From Cryptomeria japonica (taxonomy: Eukaryota; Streptophyta; Pinopsida; Cupressales; Cupressaceae): a stretch of DNA of 64,000 bases. The stretch is from positions 156,569,454-156,633,453 of the forward strand of contig NC_081405.1 of the NCBI RefSeq assembly GCF_030272615.1. Direction: 5' to 3'. Positions 22,323 through 32,900 of this stretch are shown here, one piece after another; the stretch's first letter is position 1; every line of letters starts with the position of its first letter. Made by a program: the position numbers and the translations under genes. The notes beneath the pieces were generated by a model. That model saw nothing but the letters and a program-made list of their open reading frames with translations, was not told the origin of the DNA and did not search any database.

Positions 22323-23404
22323 GGATAATACCCTTCTTATCTTATAGCTTGGAGTGTGGGAATGTCTGTATTCCCTCATGCTTGCTTTACATATTTTTCC
22401 CTCTCAGAGGACCCAAGTTACTTTGTTGGTGCTTGGAAATGGGAGGTTGACTCTCTTTATATGTTGTGCTCTCCTAGAGGACCCGGATTACTCTATAGGT
22501 GCTCGAAAATAGTAATTTTTTATTGTGCAACTTATTCTATTTGTTAATCTTTTTTTTCTCTTTGTCATATATTTCTTTTCAACATTTGGGGATGATGCAA
22601 AGCATTGGGGGCATTTGGGCCTTCTTCCATGTTGACCCTATTTTCTTTTTATCTTTTTTTTCTCATCTCCTTCAAATTTGAGAACTTTGGCATTGTGATG
22701 AAACATCCATTTACAACTATATCATATGTTTTATCTCACTACTATGGTTTCTAATGCCAAATAATCAAATCCTCCTATTCTCTAACATTTTTGTCAATGT
22801 TGTGGGTCTTATGTATCATTTGTTGAAGGTGACATTCCATAGAAACATCTCTTTGAATTGATGTGACATAATATTTCTTCTCCTTAGAATGGCATGCCTT
22901 CCACACATACCATTCCAAGGGAGGGCTATCACATTTGCATCTATTTGTCTCAGCATCTTGTTTTCCTTGGTGGGGGCCAAACCACTTGATCTATTTATCT
23001 TATCACCTTTTATGAGGGCCAATTCACTACTTATCAAATCAATCTACGGTCACCCTATCGTATGGCTATCTAGTATAACACAACTTGCTACCTATATCAA
23101 CAAAATCTTACTTAAATCATCACCCTATCATATGGCTATCTAGCATAATACAACTTAATACCCATACCAGTGCTATCTATTATCTTTCATAATGGGGGTT
23201 CTCCTCTATTAAGAGGGGTCTATTTCTATTATGCTCTCTTGTCTTCTTTGTGCCTAATCGCTTTATTTTTTATTTCTCATACAACACATTTATCTATAGC
23301 TAACGTGTTTGAGATGAAGCAACCTAGCAAAATCTAACACAATTTCAAGTTTATCTCACTGAGGGAAACTACGTTTGATAGGCGAATTATACTTCCCCTT
23401 CGCA
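22323..23404 (+). other. E3 3' noncoding region and unresolved LTR start
   Basis: No gene. It holds 'gatgatgcaaagcattgggg' (22590), matching E1 at 9517, a diverged tandem pair at about 22392 and 22468 ('gaggacc…ggtgct'), and a 71-bp tandem pair at 23051 and 23122 ('caccctatc.tatggctatc'). The 3' LTR must begin somewhere here, but I cannot place it. Confidence 0.5.
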
Positions 23405-23534
23405 ATCTTTCCTCTTGTTTGTGTGTGGTTTCATTATTGAGGGAGGAAGATTGATTTGTTGGAGGCTTCAATCATGGAACTATTGTGAGCCTTATTTATC
23501 TCCCCTTGTCTCCTCTTAACTATTGTCATTTCAT
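23405..23534 (+). repeat. E3 3' LTR, left part
   Basis: Aligns with 2620-2752 of the 5' LTR ('cttgtttgtgtgt', 'gaggaagatt', 'ggcttcaat'). Interrupted at 23534 by transposon A, and continues at 27702. Confidence 0.8.
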
Positions 23535-23573
23535 GGGTAACTGCACCAAGATGGTGAACAGAAAAGTGGCCAC
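23535..23573 (+). repeat. Terminal inverted repeat, left, transposon A
   Basis: GGGTAACTGCACCAAGATGG… to 'gtggccac'. It pairs with the reverse complement of 27649-27697, which has a short extra stretch near 'ggggggta'. Confidence 0.92.
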
Positions 23574-23600
23574 ATGCCAAAAAAAATTAAAAAAATTCAT

Positions 23601-23712
23601 AACCCGTGCGGGTTCTAAAATTTTAAAAACTTGCTAGGCTTGTTAACACCAAGCCCAGAGAAAAAATAATTAAAAAACCCCAAAAGTTCCTCAAAACCCA
23701 TATGGGTTTTGA
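23601..23712. repeat. Subterminal palindromes, left end of transposon A
   Basis: AACCCGTGCGGGTT (23601-23614, one central mismatch to perfect) and a 22-bp perfect palindrome TCAAAACCCATATGGGTTTTGA (23691-23712, halves of 11). The same AACCCG…CGGGTT theme recurs at the other end (26656-26818). Possible transposase-binding sites. Confidence 0.7.
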
Positions 23713-23908
23713 GGAAAAAAAATTTTAAATAAAAAGATTTAAGTACAGGTTTTGAGAAACATATTTCTTTTGTTTAGGCCATGCGTTTTGGCTATTTTCA
23801 ACACCAAAACCCATGGAACAACAGCAAGGAGAAGCCAAAAAAAGCATTGAACCTGCATGGGTTTGCAACTATTTTTTATTTTCCCATCATCAAAAGCAAT
23901 TTTCAACA

Positions 23909-25070
23909 ATGGCACCCTGTCGAACAGGTAAGATTTGATTTGTTTGATTATTTTTCTTTTCATTTTAATTAAATTAGGGATTTTTAATTGATTTAAGTTT
24001 TGTTTTTATTAATTTGATGTCAGATTCTTCAAGCAATCCCCAAAAATGAAATAGACAACAAAGATCTCCTCCTACACAAGCAACACAAGAAAACCCTACT
24101 AACATTGCACAAGAGCAACAAGAAAAGCCCCAAATCTTGAAATTTCTACTCCTCAACAACAACCACCACCCCGAAACCCTCCATGTCCTCCATTAGATCA
24201 TGTAGATGCCACACAAGAGGATCGCATCAATCGCCTTACACAAAATAGTGCCCAAATTTCTATATTGGTGAATAGGTTGAGGACCTCTAGGCTTGAGCAC
24301 CACTCAACCCTTGCCAGAACACTAGAAATAATGGCTAATAGTGCAAATAAGGTATCTAGGGAGGTTACGAAATGGGGTTCATGGAGGGATAGATGTCAAA
24401 CATTTTATGCGGATGGGTTTTCATATGATCAAGTGAAGAAAGAGGGCATAGTTAAAGTTGAAATATGTGCTCTTTTCACTGATTCTGTTACTGGTAACAA
24501 CCTAGAACTAAATACAACTCGATTTCCTATACATTGGTGTGTTCATACCAAGTTGAAAGATGCTTTTTGGGATAGGTGGTATATGGTCTTTGACCAACCA
24601 CCTTGTAATAATTGGGAGGTGCCTCTATATTTTTGAGAAAGTTGTATTGTGAGTTTATCCTTGGCGAGAAGCCAAATTACTTTGACATCCGACAATTTCA
24701 GGGTAGAGGGAGAGGCTATGTGTAGGATACACCTAGGGCCCATAGGGTGGTAGATCCACAACATAAGATGCATACAACTCCTAAACCCATGGTTCATGTA
24801 ACCATCCCTATATCCTTGAAGGAGTCTATGGAATTACAGACTCTTCAGGCAATTGCATCATTGACTGGTCATTGTTCAACATGGCACATAGCTGGTCAGA
24901 GTAGAGGATGTACTAGCACCTATAGCACCTCCTTCATCAATGACACTTCCTTCATCAACAACACCTCTTTCCTCTGCGGCACCTCCTTCATCAGTAGCAC
25001 CTCATGCATCATTTGGCATGAGCCAGCCCATTCAGCATATGTGCCCCACTTGCTAGGGTGTATGTTCTAG
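23909..25070 (+). pseudogene. Transposon A accessory gene (gene 2), decayed
   Basis: Exon 1 is only 19 nt (ATG 23909 to 23927, donor AG|GTAAGA) and the acceptor is TGTCAG at 24018-24023. Exon 2 has an early TGA and one frameshift, is open at 24265-24636, then is shifted. Strongly related to the gene at 52597-50641: C-A-L-F-T-D, R-F-P-I-H-W, D-R-W-(Y/W)-M-V, D-Q-P-P-C-N-N, K-L-Y-C-E-F and F-Q-G-R-G are shared. The N-terminal half is Gln/Pro-rich. No known domain recognised. It is conserved in two diverged transposons, so it is probably a mobility accessory protein. Confidence 0.72.
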
Positions 25071-25330
25071 TGTAGACTCTGACGCGAATGAGGATGGTGG
25101 GACATCTCATTCGTGTACATGTTGCGAGAGTAGATGCCATGCTTCCACTGCAGAGGATGTAGCCCTCACTGACAAACTGCTCAATATGTTGTACCCTCTC
25201 TATCAAACACAGGTGTGTTTAATTCTATTTATGACATGTTATCAATTAAGTGACTAAATCTTGTAAAAAGAAATGAATTTTTATTTTTAGAACAATTTAA
25301 AGTGACATATAAATAAAATGCATTGCAAGG

Positions 25331-25692
25331 TGCAACAGGTGGTGGAGAGAGCAAGAATGGGCAAAGGAGAGGGGGAGAGGGAGAGAGGGAGAGAAGGAGA
25401 GGGGGAGGGAGAGAGGCAGATTGGGGAAAGGAGAGGGGGAGAGGGAGATTGGGAAAAGGAGAGGGAGAGAGAGGGAGATTGGGAAAAGGAGAGGGGGAGA
25501 GGGAGAGAGAGGGAGATTGGGAAAAGGAGAGGGGGAGAGAGAGAGAGGGAGAGAAGGAGAGGGGGAGGGAGAGAGGGAGAGGGAGAGAGTGAGATTGGGA
25601 AAAGGAGTGGGAGGGAGAGGGAGAGAGAGGGAGATTGGGAAAAAGAGAGATTTGGGAAAGGAGAGGGGGAGAGGGAGAGAAGGAGAGAAGGA

Positions 25693-25744
<52 letters not shown>

Positions 25745-26312
25745 TTGAGAAAAGGAGAGGGAGAGAGGGAGAGAAGGAGAGGGGGAGGGAGAGAGGGAGA
25801 TTGGGGAAAGGAGAGGGGGAGATGGAGAGAGAGGTAGATTGGGAAAAGGAGATGGGGAGAGGGAGAGAGGGAGGGAGGGGAGAGAGAGGGAGATAGGGAA
25901 AAGGAGAGGGGGAGAGAGAGAGGGAGAGAGAGGGATATTGGGAAAAGGAGAGGGAGAGAAGGAGAGGGGGAGGGAGAGAGGGAGATTGGGGAAGGAGAGG
26001 GGGAGAAGGAGAGAGAGGGAGATTGGGAAAAGGAGAGGGGGAGAGGGAGAGAGGAAGGGAGAGGGAGAGAGAGGGAGATTGGGAAAAGGAAAGGGGGAGA
26101 GGGAGAGAGGAAGGAAGAGGGAGGGCGGAGATGGGGAGAATAGGATAAAGAGAGGGAGAGGGAGAGAGAGAGAGTATAGGAGAGAGAGGGAGATAAAGAG
26201 AGATCTAAGATAACAAAAGGGGGAGGGAGAGGGGGGAGAGAGAGAGGGAGGGGGAGAGAAAGAGAGAGAAGGGGGAGAGGGTGAGAATAGGATAGGATAA
26301 TGTGTGTGTGTG

Positions 26313-26347
<35 letters not shown>

Positions 26348-26500
26348 GAGAGACATGAGGTAGAGAGAGAACAAGAAGGAGAAAAGGGTGAGAGAGATGA
26401 GATAGAACTCAAGGAAGATAATTAGGGCTCAAAATAGACAAAGACAATGATGGGGGAAGTAAGACGAGAGAGAGAGAGAGAGGAAAAGAAGAGGCGCATG
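25331..26500. repeat. GA-rich tandem array inside transposon A
   Basis: About 1.2 kb almost free of pyrimidines on the plus strand, built from variants of 'ggagattgggaaaaggagag' with pure (GA)n runs at about 25698-25738 and 26317-26345 and a (TG)n run near 26301. Long open frames on both strands (Arg/Glu/Gly or Ser/Leu/Pro repeats) are products of this composition. Confidence 0.95.
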
Positions 26501-26655
26501 CATGTATAAAAACATATATACATATATCTATATAAATATATGTATATATAACTATAGATAAGCATATATACATACATAAACACATATTATCTAGGTATGT
26601 CTAAAACATGTGTAGTAAATGCTAAGTTTACAAGCATACATTATTATGTCTTCAT

Positions 26656-26818
26656 AACCTGTACAGGTTTTGTGAAACAAAAAAAAATGTTTTTAGTTCT
26701 TCATAACCCGTACGGGTTTTGTGAAACAAAAAAAAATATTTCTAGTTCTTCATAACCCGTACGGGTTATTTAGAACTGTGAATAGTACTTTTGGTTCTTC
26801 AAAAACCATGTGGTTTTT
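26656..26818. repeat. Subterminal palindromes, right end of transposon A
   Basis: Three units spaced 49 bp: AACCTGTACAGGTT (26656), AACCCGTACGGGTT (26705) and AACCCGTACGGGTT (26754), the first two followed by 'ttgtgaaacaaaaaaaaa'. Then AAAAACCATGTGGTTTTT (26801-26818). All are perfect or near-perfect palindromes matching the theme at the left end. Confidence 0.8.
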
Positions 26819-27648
26819 GGCTTGGTAAGAGGGTTGGAAAACAACCCTAAGGCTTACAAGCCCATTTTCCCCCCTTTTTTGTTCCTTTACATGTTTTTTC
26901 ATCCTCCACCATGATTTGTTGACTTCATCATCATTAGGTTTACAAATGATGAAGGGGGTATCTCTAAAATTACCACCATAATCTCACACATCTTCTTAGT
27001 TTTCTGACCATATAATTTTTTTAATTTTTGGACAACATTAGCATAGTAAACTTTAATTTTCTTTATCAGTGCCTTGACAGTCCTCACAGACATATGTCTA
27101 TCATTTTTTTAATAAATTTTGATATAATTGACCAAATTCAAAATAAATTATATATTATTGTTCTACACTATATTCTATACACTTTTTTAAAAAAATTGCA
27201 TTTTTTATTATTTTGATGCAAGTTATGCCCAGCGCACGAACAGGGACCAAATTTTCAGGATGCGGTCACTTCCAAAATCATAAAAAATAAAATACTCAAC
27301 AAAAAATTACAAAAAATACACAACCTCTAGATCTCACTCTTACCTATCATCCTACCAAAGGGTTTTTAAAAATACTAAATCTAACTATATATTTTGTGCA
27401 GCGCATGAAAACAACTATGTTATATTTTTCTAAAAATATCAGGAACAGTTTTCCGTGCATGAAAGGCTCGACCCTCTTAATCTTATCCAATTTTTAAAAA
27501 AATTAGTAGTTTAGAAACTAGATTCAAAGTACTACGATTCTTATTATTTTTTGAACTCCTAGTTTTGAGTGCATGACCTTCAAATAGCTCTTTGAAGTTC
27601 AGGTTTACCTTTTTCCAGAAAAAAAAAAAAAAAAAGAAAGAAAAAAAA
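26819..27648. other. Transposon A right interior, no gene
   Basis: AT-rich with no convincing open frame. Contains 'ttagtagtttagaaact' near 27503, whose reverse complement is similar to 28801-28817 in transposon X, and an A-run (27619-27648) directly inside the inverted repeat, mirrored by the T-run at 28687 in X. Confidence 0.6.
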
Positions 27649-27697
27649 GTGGCCACTTATACCCCCCTTTTTGTTCACCATCTTGGTGCACTTACCC
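27649..27697 (-). repeat. Terminal inverted repeat, right, transposon A
   Basis: Ends …CTTGGTGCACTTACCC, the complement of the left end. Immediately followed by target copy TCAT. Confidence 0.92.
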
Positions 27698-27701
27698 TCA
27701 T

Positions 27702-28005
27702 GCTAATTCATTTAATTCAACATAGTACCTTAAGTTTAGTATGATTATTATACACATTCATTGTACGAATTTTATATTCTATCCATATAGGATGTTGGCA
27801 TGTCGTGCTAGTATCTAAGTTTTGCATATTCATCCTGAGAATAGAGGCTTAGCAGAGGTCATTCAAAGGACTTTGTATTCTTCTTGTTGAGTTTTACAGT
27901 TTGTTTCCCTTGGCTCACCAAAGTTCCAATAAAGTGAGGTAGAGTGAAGGTTGGTTTCCTCCTTGAGATTCATCATTTTGAGAGTATCAAATCCCATCCT
28001 CTATA
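27702..28005 (+). repeat. E3 3' LTR, right part
   Basis: Continues the LTR interrupted at 23534 and aligns with 2752-3058 ('gctaattcattta…caacatagtacc', 'ggctcacca', 'catcctcta'). Ends near CTCTATA at 28005, marking the right end of the whole E3 nest. Confidence 0.8.
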
Positions 28006-28637
28006 GAAACATCCATTAGAGTGGGGTTCACAATTAGAGGGTCACTCGACTAGCATCCAACATGATGATTCTTCCACTTAGAGATAGTTGTGTTCATTTT
28101 TCTAGATATTTTTGGATATTTCCACATGTTTTATGATACATTTAGTACTTACTTTGTTACATGTTTTACATTATATGTTTATGGGTCATGTGTATGCATT
28201 TCTGGCTAGTCATGTTTGCACATTATTAGATGATTTACATGTTATGGATTTTTTTTTAGGATCATACATTTGTGAACCTAGTAAATATGTTCTGATTAAT
28301 GAGAAGTAGGTTAGGATTGTGCCATTAAATATCCACAAAAGAGTGCCACCTAGGGCACATGAGAAATACACACCTAGCTAAAGATAAAATACTAAAAAAT
28401 ATCAAGGAACCACCAAGCACTAGATGAGGGCTAGGGACAAAATCAACAAAGAAAAACCAAAACTAAACTAGCCAACCGCCAAAGTTGGTTTCCTCCGAAG
28501 TTTCCCTCAGGATAGTTGGTACTAGGCAGACATGTTACCCTCTTTCTAATCCTTACACACACCCAAACCTTTATAAGAGAAGGAGATTTTTTTTAGAGTC
28601 AAGCACAGATTTTGGAGTACCAGTATTCAAAGTATTT
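28006..28637 (-). pseudogene. Broken reading frame interrupted by transposon X (downstream part)
   Basis: On the minus strand the first about 60 bases (28633 downward) read T-L-N-T-G-T-P-K-S-V-L-D-S-K-K-N-L-L-L-L in exactly the frame that leaves 52856, once a single 4-bp target copy is kept. The rest has stops and looks like decayed coding or 3' noncoding sequence. The protein family is not recognised; a non-LTR element ORF is one possibility. Confidence 0.55.
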
Positions 28638-28686
28638 GGGTATGTGCACCAAGTTGTGGTACCAAAAGAGGGTCTTAAGATGCCAC
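28638..28686 (+). repeat. Terminal inverted repeat, left, transposon X
   Basis: GGGTATGTGCACCAAGTTGT… to 'atgccac', then a T-run, the same arrangement as the right end of A read inward. Confidence 0.82.
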
Positions 28687-29531
28687 TTTTTTTTTTTTTT
28701 TTTTTCTGAAATCAGCAAAGTCTGAGCTTCAACGACAAATTAAAGATAGTTACACTCCAAATTTGAAGATGCAACAAGAACAAGAGTCAGAGTGCTTCAA
28801 GTCTACTTTCTAAACTACTAATTTTTTTTAAAATGGTGGAGATAAAGGGCTTCAAAAAGGGGGGCCACAAAAAGTGGTCCTATTTTTATGCAAAAAACAT
28901 AACATAGTGTCTGTTGTGGCCCCCCTAAAATGTTTAAAAACAAATTGAATTTTTAAAATCGCTTTGGTGAGAAATTAGCTAACACATTGTAGTTTATGCC
29001 AGATTTTTCAGCTAATTTTTTAATGAGTATATGATTTTTTACTAATTTTCACAGTGGACACATCCTGAAAAATAGAAAATTGAGTGTGCTCCACACTAAA
29101 ATCATTGAAAACTAATCAAAAATGAAAACTTTTTTTTTAAATTGTGTAGAATGGAGTCTAGTTTCTAAAAATGTAAGTTTTTTCAAAATCTGATGAACAT
29201 GTAAAAATCTATACCCAAAATAGTGCATGTTGGTTTTTGACAAAAAACAGACACACTGACAAAAGAAATTATAGATGAAAGACTTAACGAAATCAAAATT
29301 TGAAATAAATTACATTGTTGGATAGCTAAGAGGGAGCTCAAGTTTACCATGGTATTTTTTTTAACTTCATTGATACACATGCAAACCTGACGGAGAGCAC
29401 GACCCAAAATATGTCAAAATTTTTAATGTTATGATAAAAACATGTCTCTAGCCTGAAATGGTCATCCAAACCTTTGGGTTGGATGCCCAAGGAAAATCCA
29501 ACCCATAGGTTTGGTGTTTCCCAAAGCGGGC
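28687..29531. other. Transposon X left interior, no gene
   Basis: T-run followed by AT-rich sequence with many stops in all frames. It shares short stretches with the matching interior of transposon A, which supports the same end type. Confidence 0.55.
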
Positions 29532-29656
29532 CATTTGGCGCACACCAAATATGGCACTCGCCCTATTTAGCGTGCGCCAAATGTGATGAATGGATTTTTC
29601 CATTTGGCGCGCGCCAAATGTGGTCCATATTCCACATTTGGCACGCGCCAAATAGG
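29532..29656. repeat. Subterminal GC palindromes, left end of transposon X
   Basis: Variants of CATTTGGCGCGCGCCAAATG: a perfect 20-bp palindrome at 29601-29620 and imperfect ones at 29532-29553 and about 29634-29655, plus a half-site 'gcgtgcgccaaatg' at 29570. Their core GGCGC…GCGCC is shared with the palindrome near the right end (52751-52798). Confidence 0.8.
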
Positions 29657-29951
29657 GAGAGCACCAAATGTGTACATAGAAACCCCCATCTCACCTCTCC
29701 CTTCTTTATCTCCCTTCCCTCGTAGTTCCATCTCTCTCTATGAACTAGATCTCATATTCTCTCTCTCCCCTTACCTCTTCTCGGGCTCTTCATTCTTATA
29801 GATACATACTCTTCTTTGTCCCTACCCTCTCTAGCTCTCACAATTCCCTTATTCTCCTATCCCTCAAGCTATCTCCCTCTTCATCCTTATACCCATATAA
29901 TTCCCTCTCTCACCTCTTTCCCTCAGTTTCTTCCTCACTCCCTCCTCTCTC
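29657..29951. repeat. CT-rich stretch
   Basis: About 290 bp of C/T-rich DNA ('tctctctc', 'cctctctc') between the palindromes and the satellite. No gene seen. It is comparable in place and composition to the GA-rich array of transposon A. Confidence 0.7.
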
Positions 29952-32900
29952 TAGGTCCTAAGGGGTCATAGGACCCATAACGACACCATATTTTGTCCTA
30001 AGTGCTCATAGGATGCCATATGGCCCCTTAGGACACCATATAACCCATAATGACACCATATGGTGTCTTAATGGGTCATAGGACACCATATGACACCTTA
30101 GGTGTTGTTAGGGGTCATATTATGTCCTAAGGGGTTATATCGTGTCCTATGACCCCTTAGGACACCATATGACCCCTTAGTACACCATATGGTGTTAGTA
30201 TGGTTCATATGGTGTCCTATGACCCCTTAGGACACCATATGAGCCCCTAGTACACCATATGGGGTCAATATGGTCTAATGGTGTGCGATGATCCCTTAGG
30301 ATACCATATGACCCCTTAGGACACCATACAACCCATAATGACAACATAAGGTGTCCTAAGGGGTCATATGGTGTCTTAAGGGGTCATAAAACACCATATG
30401 ACCCGTTAAGACACAATATGATCCCTATCGACACCTAAGGGGTCATATGGTGTCCTATGACCCCATAGGACACCATATGACCCCTTAGGACACCATAAAA
30501 CCCCTTACAACATACAACCCATAATGACACCATATTGTGTCCTAAGGGGTCATATGGTGTCTTAAGGGGTCAAAGGATAGTAGATGACCCCTTAGGACAT
30601 CATGTGACCCCTTAGAACACCATATAGTGTCATTGTGGGTCATATGGTGTCCTAAGGGGTCATATGGTATCCTAACGAGTCATATAGTGTCCTATGACCC
30701 CTTAGGATACCACATAACCCCTTACATGTCGTTAGGGTTCACATTGTGTCCTAAGGGGTCATATGGTGTCCTATGACCCCTTAAGAGACCATAATGTGTC
30801 ATTATGGGTCATATGGTGTCCTAAGCAGTCATTAGGTATCTTATGATCCCATAGGACATCATATGACCCATAATGACAACATAAGGTGTCCTAAGGGGTC
30901 ATAACACACCATATGACCCGTTAAGACACAATATGATCCCTAACGACACCTAAGGGGTCATATGGTGTCCTATGACCCCATAGGACCTTAGGACACCATA
31001 TGACCCATAACGACACCATATTGTGTCTTGAGCAGTCATATGGTAACCCAAGGGCTCATCGGACACAATATGACCCCTTACAACACCGTGTGACCCCTTA
31101 GAACACCATATAGTGTCGTTATGGGTCATCTGGTGTCCTAAGGTGTCATATGGTGTCCTAAGGGTCATATAGTGTCCTATGATCCCTTAGGATACCATAT
31201 AACCCCTTACGTGTGGTTAGGGTTCACATTGTGTCCTAAAGGGTCATAAGGTATCCTATGACCCCTTAGGACACTATATGACCCATTAGGACACCATATG
31301 GTGTCATTATGGGTCATATGGTTCCCTAAGGGGTCATATGGTGTCTTAAGGGGTCATAACACACCATATGACCTGTTAAGACACAATATGATCCCTAACG
31401 ACACATAGGGATCATATGGTGTCCTATGACCCCATAGGACACCATATGACCCCTTAGGACACCATACGACCCATAATGACACCATATGGTGTCCTAAGGG
31501 GTCATAGGACAACATATGAGCTCTTACGACACCATGTGATCTCTTAGAACACCATATAGTGTCATTATGGGTCATATGGTGTCCTAAGGGGTCATATGGT
31601 GTTATAAGGGGTCATATGGTGTCCTAAGGGGTCATATAGTGTCCTATTACCCCTTAGGATACCATATAACCCCTTACATGGCGTTAGGGTTCACATTGTG
31701 TCCTAAGGGGTCATATGGTGTGCTAGGACCCCTTAGGACACTATATGACCCATTAGGACACCATATGGTGTCATTATGGGTCATATGGTGTCCTAAGGGG
31801 TCACATGGTGTCTTAAGGGGTCATAGCACACCATATGACCCGTTAAGACACAATATGAAACCTAATGACACCTAAGGGGCCATATGGTGTATTATGACCC
31901 CATAGGACACCATATGACCCCTTAGGACACCATAGGACCAATAATCACACCATATTGTGTCCTAAGGGGTCATATGGTGTGCTAAGAGGTCATAGGACAC
32001 CATATGACCCCTTACAACACCATGTGATCACTTACAACACCATATAGTGTTGTTATGGGTCATATGGTGTCCTAAGGGGTCATATGGTGTCCTATGACCT
32101 CTTAAGATACCATATAACCCCTTACATGCCGTTAGGGTTCACATTGTGTCCTAAGGGGTCATATGGTGTCCTATGACCCCTGAGCACACTATATGACCCC
32201 TTAGGACACCATATGGTGTCCTTATTGGCCGTGTAGTGTCCTAAGGGGTCATATGGTGTCTTAAGGGGTCATAACACACCATATGACCTGTTAAGACACA
32301 ATATGATCCCTAATGACACCTAAGGGGTGATACGGTGTCCTATGACCCCATAGGACACCATATGACACCATACGACCCATAACAACACCATATTGTGTTC
32401 CGAGGGGTCATATGGTCTCCTAAGGGGTCATAGGACACCATATGACTCCTTACAACACCATGTGACCCCTTAGAACACCATATAGTGTCATTATGGGTCA
32501 TATGGTGTCCTAAGGTGTCATATGTTGTCCTAAGGGGTCATATAGTGTCCTATGATCCCTTAGGATACCATATAACCCCTTACGTGTCGTTTGGGTTCAC
32601 ATTGTCTCCTAAGAGGTCATATAGTGTCTTAAGGGGTCATAGCACACCATATGACCCATTAAGACACAAAATGATCCCTAATGACACTTATGGGGTCATA
32701 TGGTGTCCTATGACCCCATAGGACACCATATGACCCCTTAGGACACCATACGACCCATAACAACACCATATTATGTCCTGAGGTGTCATATGGTGTCCTA
32801 AGCGATCATAGGACATTATATGACCCCTTACGACACCATGTGACCCCTTAGAACACCATATAGTGTCACTATGGGTCATATGTTGTCCTAAGGGGTCATA

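Larger units (their letters stand above)
23535..27697 (+). mobile_element. Transposon A: DNA transposon with 4-bp TSD, no transposase gene
   Basis: A 4,163-bp element bounded by inverted repeats starting GGGTAA(C/G)TGCACCAAG. Target copies TCAT lie at 23531-23534 and 27698-27701. Taking the element and one copy away restores gap-free alignment with the uninterrupted LTR at 2748-2770, so the duplication is exactly 4 bp. It carries a decayed copy of the second gene also found in transposon X (exons 23909-23927 and from 24024), a long GA-rich array and palindromes near both ends. The absence of a transposase makes it non-autonomous. Confidence 0.88.

Noticed and set aside
25229-26412. Long open frames (up to 381 codons) on the minus strand and several on the plus strand
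   Set aside because: They are translations of the GA-rich array (Leu/Ser/Pro or Arg/Glu/Gly repeats) and exist in several frames at once.
29474-29801. Open frames over the GGCGC palindromes as a gene
   Set aside because: The frames exist on both strands through palindromic sequence; better explained as subterminal transposon repeats.
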